Shown here: in pieces, positions 56,864-64,000 of the stretch
How the letters are laid out: every line of letters begins with the position of its first letter
Position numbering within the stretch: the stretch's first letter is position 1
DNA from: Costus lasius
Taxonomy: Eukaryota > Streptophyta > Magnoliopsida > Zingiberales > Costaceae
Assembly: GCA_027563935.2 (NCBI GenBank)
Contig: CM050449.1
Coordinates: forward strand, 78,275,178 to 78,339,177
Direction: 5' to 3'
DNA length: 64,000 nt
The notes under the pieces: generated by a model
Told to the model about the DNA's origin: nothing
What the model saw: the letters and a program-made list of their open reading frames with translations, nothing else
The model's database searches: none
Program-made: the position numbers and the translations under genes

Positions 56864-58341
56864 TGATGCATTGCATTTATATAGTGTTTTTGCCTATGTT
56901 TTAGATCATATTTTGGGCCTATTTACATGATTTTGTGCTATTTTTAGTGTTTTTGCGTTACTTTGCACAGAATCTTCACTTTTTCTGGTTTTTATGAAAA
57001 TGTTGCTAAAAAGGCACAAAAATGATGGATTTTGGGAGTTTTGAAGCCAAAACATGATTCCCAAGGAGATCACGAGCCTTCACGTCGAATTTGGGGCGAA
57101 AAGGGTGAAAAACGAGATTTTCACGGCTTGGTCGTAATTTTGGGTCAGCCGTAATTACGTGTTCGAGTAGAGGATGAAAACGGCTAAGTGTTGGAATAAA
57201 CAGAGACTTTCACGGCCGAACCCGTGAATCCATCACGGGCCGTAAAAGTTTCTGTGACTTAAGTGCTGTACACATAGAAGGAATTACGGCTGTGGCCGTA
57301 AACTCATCATGGACCGTAAAAATGTCTGCCTTTTGGTTTTTCACTCGATTTGAACCCGATTTGAACCAGAACTGAACCAAACTCGTTGGAAACATTCCCA
57401 CATGGGTTCTATACTGATTAGACTATAAAAGGAAGGATTTTGGAAGGGTTTCGGGGGCTTCTGGGCACGAAAATGAAGGGCTATAGCGGCGGCGGCGGAA
57501 ATCAACTCTAGGGCAGAATTCGATCAGGAAAGCCGCGCAAGGGAATGATTGGATGCTTCATCTTCGCCTCCACATCGAGGGGAAGCTTTTCTAATTACTT
57601 GTCTAGCGATTTCCTGTAATCTTCTAGGGTTTCCATTCGATTTTCATTGATGAACATGCTGTTTATTATGAACATGAACGTGTAAACTTTTCTTTGGGAT
57701 TTGGGGAAGAGCCCGTTGACGATTTATGTATTAAATACATTGTTCTAAATCTTTTACATGAATTTTTATAGTATTGATTTGATTAGAGTTGTGTTAATCC
57801 GTAATTTACCCTGATCAAGTAAGTATACGTCTTAGACGTTGCGAGAAGGACCGGGAGGTGAATCGCAACGTCGAATCTATTCTTTTCAAACCTGTGAATC
57901 CGATCACGGGAGTAGTTCGGATTCACGTGAAGGATTACCATGGTTTTTCACAGAACTTAATGGGTCTATTTATGTTAATTGTCACGGGAGTAGGGAATTA
58001 ATGTAAATAGATACCGGATTACACTCCGGGAGGAGGTAGTCTGTACCTTAGGGAAAACCCTTTCAAAACTATAATTTTCTGATTAAAGATTTATTTTTAC
58101 TAAATTCATAATCGTCAGCGTGGTGAAACCCTGAGTCCTGATTTTATCCGAATTGATTTTTAGCCAAAACCCTAAAACCACCTTTCTGTTTTCCTGCATT
58201 AGAAGTTTTCACAACAAAAACCATTATTTGAATCATCTAGATATAGATCGACCGTGTAATCGGTACTTGACCACTTGATCCTCGTGGGATCGATAACTTT
58301 TATTACTTCGATAAAATTCGTGCACTTGCGGATTGCTATCA
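56864..58341 (+). repeat. 3' LTR of D2 (1,478 bp)
   Basis: TGATGCATTGC to GATTGCTATCA, a few percent different from the middle LTR by eye; TATAAAAGG at 57424. It is followed by the leader of element C. Confidence 0.92.
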
Positions 58342-59676
58342 AAATATAATCTCAAATAATCAAAAGATTTGTGATAAGATGATGAGTAAGAAAGACATGT
58401 TTTATGAAAAACTAAAATTTCAAGAATTAAGTTTTTCATGAGCATATAGAATTGCATGAGTAAGTACCTTGTTTGTGCATGATGTTGAGATCATTAGTCA
58501 AGCCCCTATACATGCCTGCAATGTATTCTTGTGAGGCCTGTGTGCCGCTATTCTTTTTCTTTTATTTTATAAATTTCAAAAAGAAGATTAGGGACGCATC
58601 CTTGGCACGTGCATGCAATCTTGGTGGCGTATCAAACTCCTCGGATGAGGGACGCAAGATGCATTGGCCGAGCCCTTGGGCTTGAGAGCTATACATCTTG
58701 TGGCTTGCAAAATGGTGCATCTTGCTTCGATGAGGACCCATGGCATTGGCCGAACCTAGGGGCATGCTTATAAGGTTTCCCTAGAACTTCCTCTAGGGTT
58801 TGAGTGTTAAACCATGGTGTGGTGGACCTTAGAGCTAACCTTGAAGACCAAGCTAGAGGTCAGCTAGGCTAGTTCTAGTTTTAGGGGCTTGTGTCCTTGG
58901 TCAAGAGTTGAACCCCTTTTGGCATGGGTTGGTTCAATGTCTTGAATGGGCTATGATCACATCATCCCTTTACTGCTTTTCTAAGATGCTAAAGTATGCC
59001 TGTGATGTTTTATCGTTATGTTATCACTATAGGATCGCATGCCTGTAATGTTAGACATAAGAAAAAACTAAAATGATGAGACCTCAAATACCATCACCCA
59101 AAATATCAAGTCTAGTAGCCTTCTAACGCGTAGACCTCATCAAACTATCGATCAATGGTGTTGTGAACTGTTTCCCACTCTCGTGGGACACACCCACTTA
59201 TCTTTAGAAGGTGTGTGGTAACAATGGTTTCCCCAGTCCAGTTTTAACTTGGACGTGCCTTCGCAAGGAAACTCGTTGGCCTTGGGCATAACGGTTAGGA
59301 ATGGACATGACTAGATATTCATATGTGCTGGGCACATGATGAAACTCTAGAGGTATCATTGAGAGGTTAGGGTTTCATGTTGTATCCAGCCCTCGCTGGA
59401 CATGAAATGCCTAGACTATCTCAATAAGGGGAATTGCTTAGAGCAATCGGTCGGCGTGCCCACCTTAAGAAGCATGGGTTACTTTGTGCATCTCATCCCA
59501 CTCTCGTGGGACGTGAAGCCTCGTGTGGAATAAGGATCCCATCTCACTAGGAAATCTTGGATTTCTCGATTGACTTTGTGGGTTATCAATTTGATCAAAA
59601 TAGTGGGAGCCATAATCATTCCAATTTAAATGATTTGAAGTAGTACTAATCTGCTTTTCTTGGTTGTTGTAGAACA
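58342..59676 (+). other. 5' leader of element C
   Basis: Homologous, in reverse, to the A leader pieces at 22693-23140, 39175-39711 and 29347-29614. Because it is uninterrupted here, it gives the empty sites of B and T. Non-coding. Confidence 0.82.
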
Positions 59677-60390
59677 ATGGCTACAAACAATAATAAATGG
59701 TCACTGTGATCTACCCTAGAAAGGGATAAGTTGGTTGGATCCAACTTACTGGATTGGCATATGAACTTGAGAACTGTGCTCAAGCTCGAGAGGAAGCTCT
59801 ATGTCCTTGAGTAGCCAATTCGTGAGCCATTTCCATGCTCGGCCTTAGCGGCTGAGAAGCAGGCTAATACTTTGGAGGTTGCAAATTTGATGCTAACTAA
59901 CATGTAGCTTGAGTTTAGAGGGCTATATGAATCTAAGAGTGCCTCTGAGATTATTTCTAATTTAAGGCAGCTCTTTGATGAATTGGTTGGGCTCAACACT
60001 CCTAAAGTAGACATTCAATGTGTTGAACCGAAAGGCTTAACAAAGACATTGAATATAAAGATGGAAAGAGTCAGGAATAACAAGTGCTACTCATGTGGAG
60101 GACCACCTCACATGATAAAGGACATGATGCAACTTCAGAATGAGAAGAAGATAGGCAAGGCTTCGTCTTCATGCTCAGGTATTTATGTTACTAAAGTCAA
60201 CCTTTCTACTTCTATCTCATGGGTATTGGATACGGCATGTCGAGCTCATATTTGTACCAATATGCAGGGGCTCAAGAAAACTAGATCGGTGCGCCCTAGA
60301 GAGATTGACCTACGGGTTGGAAATGGGGCACAAGTTGCTGCTGTTGTTGTAAAAGTTTTGACTCTCTCCCTACTTCTGGACTTCAATTAG
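59677..60390 (+). pseudogene. Element C gag and protease remnant
   Basis: Starts MATNNNKWSL like the A gag, then several stops (first TGA at 59707) and a large loss of the central gag region. The knuckle reads CYSCGGPPHMIKDM, with the last Cys lost. Protease keeps SWVLDTACRAHIC and a LRVGNGAQVAAV block, then a frameshift near 60371. Confidence 0.87.
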
Positions 60391-61790
60391 AACTAGATCA
60401 TTGCTATTATGTACCTTCATTTACTAAAAAGATTGTATCCATTCTTTGCTTGGCATAGAAAGGATTTAAGTTTGAAATAAAGGATAACTTATGTTCTTTT
60501 TCATTTGCAAACATGTTTTATGGGAAGGGTACTTTGTGCAATGGGTTATATGTCTTGGACATGAATAGTTCTATTTGTAACATAAATAGCAAAAGGATCA
60601 AACTAAGTGGTTCAGTTGGTGCTTTCCTATGGTATTGTTGATTAGCCCACATAAACAAAAATCGCATTCAACAACTCCATCTAAATGAGTTGTTAGATTC
60701 AAGTTCCTTGAAGGAATTTGATACTTGTGAGCCTTGTTTATTAGGGAAGATGACAAAGGCGCCCTTCACCAAGACTTGTGAGAGGGCAGGAGGTTTATTG
60801 GATCTTATACAGAGTGATGTGTGAGGGCCATTCAGTAAACATGTCAGAGGAGGTTACAACTACTTCATCACATTTACTGATGACTTCAGTTGATATGGTT
60901 ATATCTACTTGATGAGACATAAATCTGAATCATTTGAGAAATTCAATGAGTTTAAAAATGAAGTAGAGAACTAACTTGGGAGATTCATTAAAACTCTTCG
61001 ATCAGATGATGGTGAGGAGTACCTAAGCGGTCAGTTCTTTGACTATCTTAGAGAGTGTCGGATCTTATCCCAACTCACTCCTCCTAGAACACCTCAATGG
61101 CATGGTGTGTCTGAGAGGAGAAATCAAACTTTGTTAGACATGGTTCGATCTATGATGAGTCATGCAACTCTACCACCCTCATTTTGGGGTCATGCACTTG
61201 AGACAGCTTCTCTCATACTAAATAACGTTCCATCTAAGAGTGTCTCCAAGATACCATACGAGGTATGGAGTGGGAGACACCCTAACCTCTCTTTTATCAG
61301 GATCTAGAGATGTGAGGCTTATGTTAAACGTCAGGATTCTAGCAAGCTAGAACCTATATTTGATAAATGTGTGTTTGTGGGGTACCCTAAGGAAACTAAG
61401 GGTTACTACTTCTATGTTCCCACTGAGAATAAAGTTTTTGTTGCTTGGGGTGCTGTCTTTCTAGAGAAAGAATTTCTCATAAAAGAAGTCAGTGGGAGCA
61501 AGTTTGACTTGGACGAGGTCCAAGTGCAATCACAAGACACTGAGATGGAACCTGAGCCGCCTGCACTGGTTGTTGTACAACCAGAGACTTAGACACAGGT
61601 CCCACGTAGGTCTGGGACGATTCGTCATGCACCTGAAAGGTATGGGTCACTGCCGACCCAACATGACGAGATCTTTATCATTGAGGATGAACCCAGAACC
61701 TACGATGAGGCGGTCGCTGGACCAGACTCCGAGAAATGGCTTGAGGCTATGAAATCTAAGATGGATTCCATGTCGGCTAACCAAGCCTAG
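60391..61790 (+). pseudogene. Element C integrase remnant
   Basis: Shows CEPCLLGKMTKAPFTK, FITFTDDFS, LRSDDGEEYLSGQFFDYL, VSERRNQTLLDMVRSMM and KIPYEVWSGRHPNL, with several in-frame stops. The copia D, D, E residues are still readable. The hinge with APERYGSLP leads to reverse transcriptase. Confidence 0.88.
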
Positions 61791-62670
61791 GATTTGGTTG
61801 AGTTGCCTGATGGGGTAAAACCTATAGGGAGTAAATGGGTCTTCAAAAGGAAGACCGACATGGATGACAACATAGTAACCTATAAGGGTAGACTAGTAGC
61901 TAAAGGATTCAGACAAGTCCACTGGGTGGACTATGATGAAACCTTTTTGCTAGTTACCATGATCAAATCCATTCGGATTCTGCTTGCTATAGATGCATAT
62001 CATGACTATGAGATATGGCAGATAGATGTTAAGATAGCATTCCTTAACGGAAAGCTGATAGAGGATGTGTATATGACACAACCTGATGGCTTCATCCATC
62101 CTGTAGAAGCCAACAAGGTCTGCAGACTAAAGAAATCCATTTATGGATTAAAGCAAGCATCTCGAAGTTGGAATCTTCTATTTGATGAAGCTGTAAGAGA
62201 TTATGGCTTTATCAAAAGTGAAGATGATGTCTGTGTATACAGAAAATTCAGTAGGAGCTTGGTGACTTTTCTAGTCTTGTATGTCGATGACATACTACTC
62301 ATCCGAAGATCTACTGGTTGGGGAAGTATTTCGAGATGAAAGACTTAGGGAGGCTGCCTATATCTTAGGCATGAAGATCTACTAGGATAGATCCAAGAGG
62401 CTCCTAGCCCTTAGTCAAAGTACCTACATTGATAAGGCCCTGGAAAGGTTCTACATGGAGCAATCCAAGAAAGGATACCTTCCAGTAAGACATGGCCTTA
62501 CTCTCTCAAAGAGCCAGTGTACCACCACAGAGGCTGAGAGGGATGAAATGAGTCAAGTGCCCTATGCTTCGGCAGTAGGATTGATCACGTATGCAATATT
62601 GTGTACTAGACCTGATATGGCTTATGCTATGAGCACAGCTAGCCGATACCAATCCAATCCAAGTCTATAG
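61791..62670 (+). pseudogene. Element C reverse transcriptase remnant
   Basis: An open stretch of 181 codons (61794-62339) with GSKWVFKRKTDMDD, FLNGKLIEDVYM, YGLKQASRSWN and LVLYVDDILLI (YVDD), then a small deletion removing the GND region. The rest continues to IMYA-type sequence (here GLITYAILCTRPDMAYAM) and a UAG at 62668-62670, the same codon as the stop in A. Confidence 0.9.
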
Positions 62671-63193
62671 CACTGGGTGGCTATAAAGAACATTCTGAAG
62701 TATCTGAAAAGAACTAAGGATTTGTTTTGGGTCTATGGGGGACAAGAAGAGCTCAGTGTTCAGATCGCAGGCCGGCTACGTGTTCAAGTTAAATGGAGGT
62801 GTTGTTTGCTGGAAAAGCTTCAAACAATCCACCATTGCTGATTCTACAACCATGGCTGAGTCTATTGCAGCTTCTGAGGCAGCCATAGAAGCCGTTTGTA
62901 TAAGGAAATTCATTTCTAAACTTCAAGTGGTTCCAAGTGCAGTGGATCCCATTAAGCTCTATTGTGACAACAATGGAGCCATTGCATAGGCCAAGGAACC
63001 ACGGTCTCATCAAAAGTCCAAACACATACTCAGGAGAATTCACGTGATTAGAGAGATCATTGATCGATGTGACGTCAAGATTAGCAGAATTGACAAAGAG
63101 AATAATCTAGTAGACCCACTGACCAAGGCTTTGGCGCAGCAGAAGCATGATGGTCTTGCTAGGGATATGGGGTTGAGGTTCCTCAACCTCTAG
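62671..63193 (+). pseudogene. Element C RNase H remnant
   Basis: Shows LNGGVVCWKSFKQSTIADST, CDNNGAIA and DPLTKALAQQKHD. The GYTDASF segment with the first catalytic Asp is deleted (between 62755 and 62762), and a stop follows NNGAIA. Confidence 0.88.
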
Positions 63194-63203
63194 GTCTAAG
63201 TGC

Positions 63204-63214
63204 AAGTAGGAGAT
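63204..63214 (+). promoter_or_regulatory. Polypurine tract of C
   Basis: AAGTAGGAGAT before the LTR start TGTTGG; one change from A and B. Confidence 0.75.
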
Positions 63215-63931
63215 TGTTGGTGTATATGCCTCGAGACCTAGTTTTGGTCCATTCTTTGTACTACTTGATGCAGATATTTTCTATAAATATCATTCTGGCA
63301 TTGTCATTATCATGCTTAGTTTACATCTGCAATTATGTTCCTACATGCATAATGGACTTTGGGCTAGGCCCATTGCTTAGTTGGGCTTGCTAATAAGTTG
63401 ATATGAAGAGACAAGGGGCTTAAAGGGTATAATGGGGAGAAATATTGTACATGGGCGCATGAAGACTCCAAATTGGATTAGGAGTTGCGCTTATAGCATG
63501 ATTAATATCTTCTAGTGATTGATTCAAATTAGGATTTGATCCTAATCACTTGAGATATTAATTTACATATGATTGGCGCATAAGTGGGCTGATTCTTAAC
63601 ATAATAAGAAGTCCTAATTAGATTAGGACTTGCGCCCACACCCCATTAGGAAAATATCCATCATGCCTTGACCTAGTCTATTCGCATGGATGGAATTATT
63701 GGCTCATATGGAATGTTGTGGGCGCATAAGGGCTGATATTTGTGTTAATGCTTTGACACATATGGGATAAGAATTTAATTGACATAATTAATTAGATAAT
63801 ACCATAATCAAAGCCCTAATTGCCTATACCTTCCATGCAAGCCAAACCGCCTCTTAGGGCTTTAAAAGAACCACCTAGCAGCCCCCTTCTCGACATGAAT
63901 CTTCTTGGAGGCATGGAGTGAAGTGGAGAGG
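63215..63931 (+). repeat. 3' LTR of element C, internally deleted and interrupted
   Basis: The first ~130 bases match the A-type LTR start. The sequence then jumps at about 63342 to the part corresponding to 49145, and runs at offset 14,200 to 63931, where another LTR begins. Its last part is outside the window. Confidence 0.85.
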
Positions 63932-64000
63932 TGTTGTGTCTGCAAGTGCACAGATACTCGAAGTAATAAAAAAAGATATCGAACCACAGAGACCTCATTT
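63932..64000 (-). mobile_element. Start of an Athila-like LTR, minus strand (cut by the window)
   Basis: Begins TGTTGTGTCTGCAAGTGCAC and contains GATACTCGAAGTAATAAA, the reverse complement of the 3' end of the D1 LTR (compare 18090-18148). It is therefore the 3' end of a D1-related LTR inserted in LTR C. The target duplication cannot be checked. Confidence 0.8.

Larger units (their letters stand above)
50176..58341 (+). mobile_element. Complex D2: Athila-like gag-only element, partly tandem (internal-LTR-internal-LTR)
   Basis: Order: tail of the gag-like frame (50176-50575), 3' non-coding, LTR (52135-53614), exact tRNA-Asp primer site, gag-like frame, 3' non-coding, LTR (56864-58341). The two half-units repeat each other 4,725-4,729 bp apart. 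The middle LTR is shared, with no target duplication on either side. The left LTR and first half of the left unit are lost by a junction to LTR C. It lies inside the leader of element C (right flank begins AAATA). Confidence 0.9.
46670..63931 (+). mobile_element. Element C: decayed Ty1/copia element of family A, plus strand
   Basis: LTR pieces at 46670-46695 and about 48663-50175, leader 58342-59676, gag-pol remnants 59677-63193, polypurine tract and right LTR from 63215. Protein and leader are clearly the same family as A. It is interrupted by plastid and promoter-like DNA, by complex D2, and at 63932 by a minus-strand Athila-like LTR. Part of the first LTR, the primer site and the first ~300 bases of leader are gone. 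The left target site would be ATTTG (46665-46669); the right end is outside the window. Confidence 0.85.

Overview
This 64 kb window is nuclear DNA from a flowering plant, lineage undetermined, and reads as a gene-poor heterochromatic block made almost entirely of nested LTR retrotransposons. The evidence is plant-type Ty1/copia and Ty3/gypsy proteins, tRNA-Met and tRNA-Asp primer sites, long LTRs of 1.2-2.7 kb, and a rearranged plastid DNA insert (ycf1, trnL-UAG and ccsA fragments). I found no intact host gene.

Layers, oldest first. Element E is a decayed Ty3/gypsy pol running left to right in three pieces (9332-10765, 18154-18234, 46326-46669). It was interrupted by four insertions: LTR F1 (5977-9326), D1 (10766-18148, target duplication GCCCC), LTR F2 (18235-46320, target duplication CTAAG), and copia element C (from 46670 to beyond 63931). 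F1 carries a young gag-only element G (1-5976) and a solo A-type LTR (7132-9086, target duplication ATAAA). F2 carries copia complex A on the minus strand (18444-45358, target duplication CACCA). A itself contains a chromovirus-type gypsy element T (29620-39169, target duplication GACAG) and a copia element B (39717-42640, target duplication CTAGC). C carries plastid and promoter-like filler DNA in its first LTR, an Athila-like gag-only complex D2 (about 50176-58341), and the start of another Athila-like LTR at 63932.

Two structures stand out. Complexes A and D2 both have the layout LTR-internal-LTR-internal-LTR with shared middle LTRs, the expected product of unequal recombination. In both, the outer unit was then shortened by a deletion joining an LTR to sequence inside a nested or neighbouring unit. 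In A this left a 5.58 kb direct duplication 19,953 bp apart with no indel seen.

Mobility: none of the elements here encodes a complete intact polyprotein. G has only an open 714-codon gag-like frame and LTRs differing at one base by eye, so it was mobilised very recently, presumably by proteins supplied in trans. T has near-identical LTRs but lost the gag zinc knuckle and protease active site. A and C carry stops, one at the same RNase H position. D1 and D2 encode only a gag-like protein followed by conserved RNA hairpins. B, C, E, F1 and F2 are relics.
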